Assembly: GCA_016617855.1 (NCBI GenBank)
Contig: JAECUM010006708.1
Location: 62,001-126,000 of the forward strand
DNA from: Megalonaias nervosa
Taxonomy: Eukaryota > Mollusca > Bivalvia > Unionida > Unionidae
Direction of reading: 5' to 3'
Length of the DNA: 64,000 nt
The notes beneath the pieces were generated by a model. It made no database searches. It was given only the letters and a program-made list of their open reading frames with translations, and was not told the origin of the DNA. Below, piece by piece: positions 34,835 through 48,197 of this stretch. How positions within the stretch are numbered: the stretch's first letter is position 1; every line of letters begins with the position of its first letter. A program made the translations under genes and the position numbers.

Positions 34835-37800
34835 CTGAAAGAAATAAAACAGTCTTCAGTAGGGCTGTAGCAATACAGTCAAATTATGTAATTTTAAAAA
34901 TTGGTTGACCCTGTGAATGGTAAAATTACTAATTTTGCAGTTATGTAATTTGATCATAATACTAGTATACTATTTGTAAAGGTCTTTCCATATTAATGAC
35001 AAATGTTCAAATTCTGCCAATGTGCAGCTACTGAAAGGGTCGGAAAGCAGGTTTTAAGATGGTAATAAATTCTCATGATAAAGTCAACCAAAATTGGAGT
35101 TAATATAGACATCATGATGTATGTAGTATCAGGACCTCTATACTGTGGTACATATTTTGTATCAGAATCTCTGTAATGTTATGCATATTGTATCAAGAAC
35201 TATGTGTGTGCGTGATTTGGATTTTTAACATAGCTTTAAAAATTTTTCAGTCATATCACTATGATGTCTGCAGTGTGGCAGTTTATAGTGATGTTTAGCA
35301 CTGGGGCATCATGACACAGACATGTAACATCATGTCCCACCCAGTCACATTATCCTGACACGAGACCAACCAGTCCTAACACTAACCTCTTAATGCTGAG
35401 TGCCAAGCAAGGCAGCTGTTAGTACCATTTTTATAAGTCTTTGGTATGACTTGGCCTGTGTTCGAACTCACAACCTCCCATATCCAAGGTGGATGCTCTA
35501 ACCACTAGGCCACTGGAGTGGTCAAAACCTATGTACTTTGATACATGTTGTATCAGGACCTCTGTATTGTGATGCATACTGTATCAGGACCTCAGTATTG
35601 TCGTAGACAAACTATAATAAATGACTGTAGTCTTCAGCATATACTTAACAGTACTTGCACATATCATTAAATTTAATGATGGTAACAATGCTTGCCTATA
35701 TCATATATACTCACCTTTAACTTGAGTCAATGGTAAATAAAATATGGTAAATGGTAACAGTGCTTGCCTATATCATATATACTCACTTTTAAGTTGAGTC
35801 AATGGTAAATAAAATATGGCAAATGGTAACAGTGCTTGCCTATATCATATATACACACTTTTAAGTTGAGTCTAACTGCAAACAATATAGATCCTAATCT
35901 GCCATCACATCAGGGTCTATGTTGTTTGTTCTACTGATACTCTTAACAAAATGTACAGACCCAAATCCACTGGCACATTAAGTCATGACAGATCTGGGTC
36001 TGTGCAGTTTGCATTTGGACTTGACTTCTAAGCAAATATTATTTAACTTAAATTTTGAGCTAATTTCATTTCAATGAAGAATAAAGATTGCACCTGATAT
36101 TGTTTCATCACATGTTTACAACATCCTTGTCTCCAGAATAACAATAATAATAGTAATAATAATGTATTCAAAAAGTATACATTCCCTGAAACCCTATATG
36201 ATATAAATACACTTCCAACCTGACCTTACATCCATCTACCCAAATAAACATACACCTAAATTTGAAAGTGAATCACCATGAAAAATGGTCTCTGGCTCCA
36301 GGATTAAAAATTTTTGCTACAATCATTAACAGAAAATTATATACTATGTTTGTACATTTAGTTAAGAACAGCCGACAATATCATTCTGACTGCAGAAAGA
36401 TTGGATAAAGTGAGGGAAATACAATGGAGCTCAAGTGCAATTTGTGCTTGTAAACATGTACACTAAATGTTAGAGAGTGGTCCCTGGTACCAGGAATATA
36501 GATATGAATGCTGAAAGCTACCCGTGGCTATTTGCTGAACTAAACCCCTGCAGTTACAAGAAAATGATGTAGGATTTGGTGGTACTAAGAATCAGACATA
36601 AAATGTTGGAATGCAAATTATAATATATAGGGAAAAACTGCATGCTGGAGTCACGTCAGAAGATTGGAATTCTGATTAATACATCAATGGCATAGGTAGA
36701 GCTAAATGCTAGAGTATTAATTACGAGAGTAAATAGAAAATTCCTGATATTCAAAGAGAGGAATTCATGAAAAATAAAAAGTTCGAATGCAATGTGAGGT
36801 ACAAGGCTAGTAAAGTTGTAAACAAGAGACCTTAATACCTTCGTAACTATATACTCACTAGTTTATTGGTTGCATCCAACTGCAAACTGCACAGACCCAG
36901 ATCTGTCATCACATAATGTTCTGACAGATTTGGATCTATGCAGTATTTAAGGACTAATCAGGACAACAAACAAAAAAGACATTATTCTGCCAGCACATTA
37001 TGCCATGGCAGACCTGGGTCTATATTTGTTTGCAGCTGACTCAACTTACAAGCAAGTACAAACAGTATTCCTAACATTGACCTTAACATTGGGTGTGATG
37101 GATGAACATTTTGATGTCTGTATGAACATATCCATTGATGCCAAAGTGATTGCTATTTTCAACTTCAGGCTGAACGGGATCAGCAAAAATGATCTTTAAA
37201 AACATAAACTTTAGCAGTTTAATGTTGATTGCACAGCAGGTTGGGCAACTGAATAGAACAAGCACTTGATGACTGAGATGTTATAATTTTGGGGATGAAG
37301 AAACTGGAGATTCCAAAATCACTAACCTTAACCAGTCTCACTATCCTACACCACAAGCATTTGGAATAGTTGGGTTTGTTGGCACTATCTTTGTGTCAAT
37401 CACAACAACTAGTCAAAATCTAAGTCAGTAAGATTAACAACCTTGATGTAGCAAGTAACCTCAACTTCAGTATATTTGTTGCACTCCATTCTTATCACAA
37501 ACCATTGCTTGTTGTAAAATTCCAGGAAAAATCATGGCTTGAATCAAATGTTGCCATTCTGAAAAATATGCTAGACTCAAGGTGAGTTTCTTGATTTTGT
37601 TTTATGAAATGTTATGTGAAAACCATGCAGCACACCATACACTAAAGTAGCAGCTATTTATCTCCGATGGTTCTTCTTGTTCAATCAGCTCTGATTATTT
37701 CAAATACTTTCATTAAACCAGGTGAGATATAAAGCATATACACAAGCTTAATGTGATCCAAAATAGGATGATTAAATTATTGTTAACTGATGAATCACCA

Positions 37801-40800
37801 AATAACATAGCACATGTTGTAACTAGATATTAAGCCTTGGATCAAGGACTTCCAAAGCAAGTGTGTTACCACTGCATTATCCAAGTTAGAAGAGTTAAAT
37901 GCTCAAGTATAATATATTATACAAGTTTACAAATGACAGACTGCAATTTGTGACATCTACAGAATTGTTTATGTGAATGTTCAAGTGCTATTCTTTGTAA
38001 CAGCAAAGTTGGACTGACCAGTATTCCCATTCACTCAGGCCATAGCCCGTCACTCCATTCACTTGAAAGTGGGCAAATCTTTCATAGATTTTGGCATCTC
38101 GGTCATCTCCAATGTAGAAAACGGCTGTCTGAATGACCTTTACTTGAAGGTCATAGTCTACACCACCTGATAATGAAGAAAGAAAGTACAAATTTCTGGA
38201 TGGAAAGAAAAATCAAACTTTTGTTTCCATCTGGTACAATATAAACTTGTGTGAAATTATATCAGATTAGAAGGATCTTTTATGTAAATAACAATTTATA
38301 GATACTTTTTAAAAAAGGTTACTCACACTGAATCAAAATTATGTACACATAGTGTGCATAAGAAAATGTGACTGAGATAGAAATGCATCAAATTTCCTAA
38401 AATTAATGATGTTTGCCATTACAGATGATTGAATTAAGGGATTAAATATATTTTTCAGTTATTATCATCAAGTGACAATATTTAAATGAAGAAACTGGAA
38501 AATAAACAATGCACAGAAATACAGATGTTATCACATGTATAAAGCTTTGTTGTATTTCTGGCCAGACTGCAAACAATTGCAGCTGATGGATTAATGACAT
38601 CTGTCTGTCCATCCATCTATCTATCTAGTATCAGCATTGAGGTTATAGTTTGCATTTGTTATTTTCCAAGATGGCACTGCTTGTAGAGTTACACAACCTA
38701 GTAACTACATACATGTTTCATAAGAAGTACTACAACCATCAGTGAAAATTGAGTCACTGTGACCTACATTTCATAGTTTGCAGCCACACTGCCATTGGCA
38801 GCTTCTTGTTCTAATCTATAGTCCATGTCAGCTTTTTGCTTACTCTAATCTATAGTCCATATTCTCAGTTCTACATACCTGCTGTGAACCTAAAACTGAA
38901 CTCTGTGGGTGGTCTTCCGTCATCTCCGAACTTATAAAATTCAAACTCAGAACTGGACACTGCATCCATACGGCCATCAGGGTGAAAGATGTAGCCTATA
39001 GTCAGCCTGTAAAGGAACATAATGGTATTAGTGAAAGTATAAAGGAATTTCTTGGAGTATTCTCTTTCGCGACTATTATAATTGTATCTGGTTAACATAA
39101 AACATATATGAGATGGCCCCCCCCCCATCCAATAAAAAATGAGGTATATGTGCATATAAGCTATATTCCAAATCTGAAGAGGTGGGATAAAATGCCACTG
39201 AAATAAAAAGAAAGTAAAAATACAGTAACACTGAGGTGATCTATGTTGTGCTCTGAGATACATATAGACACACATACCAAAGTGATTGCTATATTATCAC
39301 ATAATTATATCTATAGAGTATGTTTATCTTTTGTCCATGACTCTACATTGTACTGAACATCTGTAACCAACAGATTATATAGCTAACTTCTGTCCATCAT
39401 TGTAAGTGAATTTTAAAATAATATCTGTAAACATGTTTACGCGGCCTCTTGAATTTAGAATGTTCTAGAAAGTGAACTTGTTAACAGTTTGGGGTAATTT
39501 TCCATTAAGTTGATTGAGTTTTTTCAGAAAAGCTTATTGCAACATAGGTTAAGTGGGGATGTATATAAAGGCTGAGATCAACAAGATTATTCATTCCCAT
39601 CTTAATAGCAGTCTTTGTGGAACCAATTTTAGTTGTATTCAGTTATAATTTGAGAGGAATTGTTCATTTAAATTATTCATTGGGATTACATAGTGCTGGA
39701 TTTTGGACTAAAACACTATATTGGATTATAGTGAATTCATTCAAAGGCATTCTGGATTATATCATTGTGAGACATCAAGATTATTCAAACATCAAACTAT
39801 TAAAGGCTATTGGTACATCAGCACATTCAGGGCTAGTGGAATTCATTGGGAACACACAATACTTTATGGACTTGTGATAGAACTGTTATTATTATTTGGT
39901 ATTTAATTCACAACACTGTAACTTTTGATTTTTTCTGTTTCTTAGTTTAAGACCATAGAGTCATAATGTTCCGTTTCCTTAATGGCCAGCTAGACAAAAA
40001 CTATGTACTAGGGTAAATGGGTCATATTCCGACCGCTTTGGAGCTAACACTGCTCTATAAACATATTCAAATAAAAGGCTTACGTAAATGGGTCGAAGGT
40101 CAACTTTTTTTGTATAACACCAGCATTGAGATTAGGCCACAAATATCAGTTGCGGTCAAGAAACAGCCACAGAAAATAAGATTTTATCCAATCAGATCAA
40201 TGGGGGCAATTCTAACCTCATCATGGACAATTCCGTCCACAACACCTGGCTAATTCTGACCACAGGAGGATAATTCCGACCAACATGCAGATAATTCTGA
40301 TTGGCATACGGGCAGTTCCTACCAATGGGTAATCCCGAGCATCCATTTAAAAAATAATCCACATACCTTCAATTCCATTATTTTATTAGATTCTGAGTAA
40401 TGTCTTATTATCACAATAATTCCTGCAATTATACAAGATAGTTACAAATGTATATTTTCTATACTGTTATACACACACCCCATAGTAGCAAAGACAGTTT
40501 ATATCAACTACCCTGCTCCAAAGCTAGACTTATGTGTATTCAATAGCTTTTTAAGGTAAAAGTTTTTTTTAAAAAAAAAATAAACAGTAATAAGAAGAAA
40601 AGATCACTTTTTTCAACAGAAAAATAAGTGCCTACCATCTTTAGCAGTTTTGGGCAATTTTATATACAAGGTGTATGTATTTCTGTCTGTCTTATGGTTT
40701 CATTTTGTCATGCCTATATGTTTTTACTGTACTTCTTTTTGATTTTGTGTGTATTTATGTTATATGTTGCTATATGTCTTGTATGGTGTTACAGGCAATA

Positions 40801-43800
40801 TAATAATTATTATTGTTATTATTATAACCTTCGAAATAGATCTCAGTTTTAGTACATTCTGGCTACTAATTATTCACCATGAAATGTTAGCAAATTGGTC
40901 ACAATTTAAAGGATACCAACGATCACTGTTTTCCTTGCAAAGACCTGCATCCTCTTAATGGGAGTCTCGTAGTCTTCATATGTTCAATCCTTTCATTTCA
41001 CTTTTACCCTGCCTCCTTCCAAGTTTTCCTTATTCATCAATATAAAGCCAAAATACCTAATAAATATTTGCACGCAATCATGAGACAGTTGTTTGAATGA
41101 TCCAGAAACTAATTAGCTATTTCTGGCACCGATGTGGCATTATTTAGCATATTTCTTAGTACCAACATTTAGGAAAGAAAATCCAACGAACATACTGGTA
41201 GCGCTTCAGTTTAATAGGCAGCACAAAAGAACATGACAAAAGAAAATCTATTAAAACAAACTATAAGTTTCATTGCAATTGAGCTAATATATTTTCATTC
41301 ACCTACTCTAATATTTCTCCTTCCTTCAGCATCCCACTTTGATTTAGGAGTATTTTTAGCATCATAGTCTTTTTTAGCCTTTCTCTTGTTTGTTTTTTTC
41401 TAATTTCTTTCTCCGCTGCTCTCTTTTCTTTTAGAATGAGTGTCACTTGTCAAAAGGCGATGTAATGTGATGGAATGTTTCAACTTTTGCCTTTGTGTTT
41501 CGTCTGTAATGACAGTACCAAAAATATTGTCTAATATTGGATTCCAAGATAACCCGACATTAAAATTTGCACTCGTCATCATTACTTATTGATAACAATG
41601 AAGTCAGTGGTATTTCTATCTCTTTCTCATTCCCACCTTCAAGCAATGATGTTCCATTTGCCAAATTAATGAGCAGTTTCCTGACATCAAGCTCGTCATG
41701 GGTTGTACTAGCCAAAAGCTCATCTGAGCCACTGATGTATGGAGAATGTTGAAGGTTTTCAACTGCCTTGCTGGGTACCTCTACTAAAATAAGTCCTTCA
41801 TGCATTGTTGTTTTGGCATCATTGGAATCCTAAAATGTCATTGAGGCTGATGGGGCTTTTTTGACAGAGATTGTGTTACATGCATTACATGGAGAAGCTA
41901 CAGGGTCTGAAGTTGTTGACTGCTGGTATGTGGCCCAGATTACTGATTGATGATGCTATTGAAAGGGCAGGCTCAAGCTGAGGTCAATCATATGGTGCTG
42001 ATGGCAAGAAAGCAGACTCTGGTATAGCTACTCTGTTGATTGGGAAGAGACCAGTTCTTATTGTGTTGTTCGATGTGAATGCGTCTTGCCATGCCAGACA
42101 GAATAATCTTGGCCATGTGGCCTTATTGATAAATAATCCAGTATTTTCAGTCAGGAACTCCATGCATACTATGTTGTGGGCTTTACTGACAGGCCTGAAG
42201 GCACTTCTATTTATGGGCTGTAATTAGTGTGCAGCAGTAATGCTAAAATATGGATATTCTCTTTTCTTGCCTTTTCTAGTAATCCAACAACTTCCTGCGA
42301 CCCATGAGAACCAAGGATTAAGACCTGTGGTTGCTCAGGGCCACAGTTCTTCAAGAAAACTCCCCTAAACCATTCTTCACCTTAAATATCACACATCCAA
42401 TTTTTCCTGGTAGTTCCATACTGTACCAGACGGGGCATCCATGTAATTAAATGACTGCAAGAACTTCTTTGTCTTCCCCCTGTCAGTGCACATGGGAGGC
42501 ATTGCTGTTCCTACTGCACTGACACAGGCGAGGATTGTAACAATTCCTCTAGAGTTAGATGTTCTACCAATCACACTTCTGGCCCCTTTTCTGGCACACA
42601 TTGTTGTTGGAGTGTGTTCAGACTTTTTGCCTGTCTCATCACAATTCCATATTAAAAGAAGACTGCCATGTAGATTTAAGTTTGTTACTATTTCTTGAAG
42701 ATCTAAGAAGAAATTATCAACAACTGTGGGTTCATCATTCTGGCATGTGATGTTGACAACTAAGACCTGTGCCAATTAAGGATGTCGAGCCTTTAAACCT
42801 TTCTACCAATCTTCTCCTGGTATCCCATTTTTAAATGGTGTACTAATTTTCATCCTTTTGCATAATGTTTCGGTTTTCATCAACAGCTGCTTCTTGGTAT
42901 TCCCAAATCCTTTCGACGATAATTCCAGTGACTTTGCAACAATGCCTTCTTCAGCCTTTGCTGGTATACCCTGAGGTTGTCATGGGTTGGACCCTGAAAG
43001 GTAATGACCAATTACATGGTCCACTAAGGATTCCATATTTCAAGCTGGCTTTCCTATAGTTCAACCCATCTCTTATTGCTGATACAGCGGCTTCTAAATC
43101 TTAATATGCATACTGTGTATTCTTTTTCTTCATCTGGTTTGTCTTTGGCATTCTGCAAGAGTTTAATCTTGTAAACAGACACAGACACAGTTGTTGCTGT
43201 TGTAGGTTTTAACGCCATTTTTTAGCACAACATAGGCTATACATGGCGGCCAGTATAAATGGAGGAAGAACCCAGGAAAACCCCAGAAAGAACCACCGAC
43301 CCATGATAAGCTACTGGCAAGCTTTCTCACATACCCACATTGGCCAAACCCGAGACTCGAACCCATGCAGACAGAGGTGAGATGGCAGTGATCCATAATG
43401 GTGAGCGCTTTAGACCACTCGGCCACTCGGGGGCCCCTGACATAGACACAGGCTCATATATACATATATGCATGCATACAGAAATAGATGGATAGCTGTT
43501 TGGATGGATAGATGGATGGATGGACTTACAATTATAGGAATATAAACTTGATTGATTTTGAATATTTGGGGAAAAAGTTTAAATAATATGAACACAGTTT
43601 GATACATGAAAAAAAGAGCAATCATGTCTTAATATTTCTGTGTATCAATAACTCTATTAAAAATCTCATGGTCAAGCTACTGTTTCATTGATCAAAGCTT
43701 ACTGATTGCTCTGGGTGTCAATTTATTGATGTATGCATAAAACTAGATAAAACCAAATAAAGAGCCTAAAAGGTTTTATCATATGCAAGACTGGTTGGAA

Positions 43801-46800
43801 TTACCCCTGGCACAGGAACATATCATGGGTAATTCCAACCTTTCTTTCCGTTTGGAGATATTGGGAAAATATGATGAATTAGACAAATAGTTAAGTTTAG
43901 ATTGCAAAGATAAAACTCTCTGTGTGAAGAAAAATCAATGATACACATTTATAAAGGGATAATACAAACCTGGCTTGTGAATTGTGCAGATCCAAGTCTT
44001 CCTTGCTGAAACTTGAAATTTCCCACTTGCAACAATTTACTTGAATGGCAAGTGACATATCTTTGCATTAGCATGAGTTCACAATATCTGGGGCCATTAG
44101 GGTAACCACTCCAAGTTACACAGATGTTTTTTGTTTTTTTTGGTATATGTTAATATGCATCGGATATTTACTCCTTTACATTTGATATTAAGATCATGAA
44201 AGTGGATGGAATTATACCAGTGGTCAGAATTAGACTTGGATACCCTAGTAAGAAACACACACACACATGCAAGAAAAGCTGTAGGATGCCAGTATAAAGA
44301 AATAGTTCTTTTGGTGCTAAGGGAAATATCTTTTTACCCAGATGCAGTGGAAGATTTAACCATAAACTACTCTTCAGCTAAGGGGAGGTAACTACATATA
44401 TTTTGGCTGAAATCAACAATAGAAATGTTAAAAGAAATAGCACACTAGTGCAAAAGGATATAACTCCATACCTGGATGTTGTGATAGGCATGGATACAGC
44501 TCCTATACATAGAGTCTTCCCATCCTCACAGCTTATGTACTGTAACCCATAACGGTGAAGTAGCTTCCAATCTCTTACTTTTCCTGTAAATATGCAAATC
44601 ACTATCACTGTAAAACTGAAGAAAGAAAAACCATGTCCAGGTTTAAGTTATATACAACATACAAACAAACATATATAGTTAAATCTGCTACAGCTAAGAC
44701 CTGGATATAAGATGGTTGGGTTGTTGGTTGGTGTTAAATGTTACAACATTTCCAACACATTAGTGGCTAAATAGGAATGAGAGCAGAGTGCCTTTCCCTG
44801 TGGACATATCAAGGCAGCTAACCCCAGCTGGACAATGTAGGTGTCAAACTTGCAACCCTTGGATTATGAGTCAATGCTCAAACAACTGAACTACCCCACC
44901 CACCTGGATAAAAAGGCCACCTGTATATAAAATTCAAGCTTTAATGTTCCTAATAACTGTAAATAGTATAAATTTCCTATGTGTAAAAAGACCATGCTCT
45001 CATCAAGACCACTTCAAGATAGTCCTCCTGAATGGTAGGTCTTGTCCAGAAGTTTAGACTTGATACCTTTTATTTTTATTTTTAATTTATTAATTTTTTA
45101 TTTTTAAATGAACATTCTTAGAAAGTTACAATTACAATTTTTCAGTGTCTTTACACTAAATGACTTAAATATTATGGAATATAGTAATTTTAGTAATTTA
45201 ATATTTGTTTTTATGAGAACTGACAAGAATTTTTGATAAGATAGGTGTACACATCGACTACTGATCGATTATGGAGCTGATAAGCATTAACCTCATGAGT
45301 CATAATCCAAACCTCTGATTAAATTACCAATTCTCCAATGGGAACCTAATAATTTATAATCAAACTCATTCTTTAATGCCTCCATGTTTATATAAAAATA
45401 ATGTTTAGCGACATGAACTTTCAAAAAAACTTTATAAAATATTTATCATGAGAGAACCAATACAGTTGTGTTTCATCAACTTTTGACCCAAAAATTGACA
45501 GTTACATTTTTATTTGTCTGTTTAATGGCACACCAACACATACTAGGCTATACAGTGCCAAGGCAAATGGATGTAAAGTGCTTGCCCAGAGACACATCAC
45601 ACACCATGACAGCCAACCTGAACAGGATTCAAACCCATTACCTTAAGCTTGCAAGTCCAGCACACTAATCACTGACAAACCATGGTTCAGCTAGAATTCT
45701 GCAGTGTTGATGCATATCCCTGAACTTTTCTCATATTATTTGCCATTCCATGGAAAAATGTACACGATGCCTAACCTCACCCCCATCCCAAGGAGATGGA
45801 TGAAAATCATAAAACCATTGCACTTATCTATAGATCTCTCTAATCACATCCCAAGGTTTAAAAAAATTTCTTGAGTGATAGTGAGGCAGTTGCAACCTTA
45901 CTTGAACATATACATGCAGATGTCCAGACAATTAAGATCCTTAATACCTGCAATTCTTTAAATAACATGAGTACATGTACATTAATTCTGGACTAACTTT
46001 GCATCTTACTTTCTCCCTACTAAATTACAGAAAACAATCCTGTAAACTGGCTAGTAACACTTATAAAAAAAATAATTGGACAAAACTGTTCTTTAATATT
46101 TCCAAAATACCAAGTGTGTGACCTATGAGTGATTGTGCATTTTCATGTCCTACTCTGAAACTTAACATATGCAAAATTACCATATGTTTCATTGTTAGCT
46201 ATTTCAATAAAGAACTAAAAACTCCTTGGTATATGTTGATGATAATGACATTATGCATATCATATTGAAATATAGTCTTATTTTTAAATAACAGGCAGCT
46301 ATTAACAAAAGCTTTGAAAATTTTTAATTTGAACAAGGTAGGCATTATTACTGACCTTGACTTGCTTTAATGACTATTTTCAGTCCAATAAATGGCAACA
46401 TCCATTCAAAAACATTATTTCTGTTAAATTTCAAACTGTTCTTTACAAAATGAAATCTTGACTGTATGCAGGTTGAAAAATATGTACAAGGTCCAATAAT
46501 GGCCCTTAGAGTATGTCCCCATTATCTGTGGTAAACAACACCGCACACATCCACCTCCAACAAATTATATTTCAACCTCCATAAGGACTGTATGCTTCTG
46601 TTTTCTGTTGGCTAAAAGTGCTCTGCTTAAAAACTTTAATAATTTTCTACCCATCAGAAATTAATCATATTGGTGGTACAAAATCTTGTATGACATGTAC
46701 ATATGGTCTACACTGCTTGCAATGACCTTGTCTATGTAAGTCTTAAATATAAGTTTTCATATATAAAGTTCATTTTGAAGAATCTTTTGGTTGTCTTCTT

Positions 46801-48142
46801 ACCATAAGTGTGATCCCTTACTCCACGGAGTTTAACTTGTATGTCTTCCCTTCCCTGGATCTGTACCACACCTGTTGTATCACCAAACTGTTCATAATGG
46901 GTTTGATGAGACCTAAGAATCGGGTAATAAAAAACCATCTTAATGAAGGAAAAAAAAATTGGACATGCGTAGGACAGCAAAAATTATGTTATCTATAATT
47001 TTCTGTACTTTCTAAATTTTTATAAATTATCAATTCATAAAACTCATAATTATGTTTCCCTTTTATATTTTATATAGAGAACCTTGTATTCTTATAAACA
47101 TTTTGTACATATATATTTGTAATTAAGACTTAGCTGAAAACTTCATATTTGTTTACAAAAATAAATAATTATTTAAAGTTTAAAAAATTCAGGTCAATAC
47201 TTTATCTTGATTTTCTTCCTGTTTTAATGTGGAGAATTAAGATTCTCTATCAACATTCTCTTAGACAATAATTGTTATAACTTCACTCAACTTAACCAAT
47301 ATTTTCTTTATCTTCCATGCTTGATTTAAGAAGCTGTAGGGATGATTACTGTGACGTTTTGAATGTTTTTGTTTGTTTTAGATAGCTGAAGCTCAAAGCA
47401 ATATAAAACCACCCAAAAATGTACATGTTTGTGTGCTTTTTCTTGCACTGCTCTTAAGATGAACATATGTCCCTAAGTAAGGGTCTTTACACAGAAATGT
47501 ACTGGAATAACTATCATGTCACTAATTGACTATAAGATGGTTACTGAATGAATATTTCAAATTTGATTAAATAATCTGCACAGGATGAAGATCGGAGACA
47601 AAGAAGATGGTATGCAGATGTGTGAAATGTTTTAGCTTTGCAAAATTAATGAGATAACAAACACTTGTGCTGCTGGTAAACTGTGAACAATTTCCAAAGG
47701 TATTATACATTTTTCCTTACCTTCATCATTTTCTTTCACAGTGCTATTAATGTACATTTTATAGGCATTATTTAATAAAAGACATATCACATCCATCTTG
47801 CTAAGTCCACATTTCCCAGGGGTTCACAGCACCATAACACATCAAGGTAAAAAATCAGGTCAAATTGATGACTTAATAATATAATATAATGATCACTTTC
47901 ATTTCAAACTTATATTATGATCCCATCATTTCAAACTGCAGAGTAAATATTTATTTTACAAAACCCGACTACTCTGTGGCCGTCAAGTGGCCGAGCGGTC
48001 TAAAGTGCTCACCTCTACCAATCACTGCTATATCAAATCTGTCTGCATGGATTCGAGTCGTAGGTTTGGCCAATGTGGGTATGTAAGAAAGCATACCAGT
48101 GGCTTCCCGTGGGTTTTGTGGTTCTTACCAGGTTTTCCCAGG

Positions 48143-48197
<55 letters not shown>

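Larger units (their letters stand above)
40010..43870 (-). mobile_element. Pogo/Tigger-like DNA transposon, approximate limits
   Basis: Both flanks of the transposase remnant carry repeated motifs of the type (G)TAATTCCGACC. At least five lie between 40,025 and 40,335 and two between 43,788 and 43,840 in opposing orientations, which fits subterminal repeats. I could not define a clean terminal repeat or target-site duplication, so the ends are approximate. Confidence 0.45.

Noticed and set aside
38871..39275. 134-codon minus-strand open frame as a single exon
   Set aside because: Only the part from 39,006 downward is exon 7. The rest is intron, as shown by the acceptor, the phase match with exon 6 and loss of family similarity.
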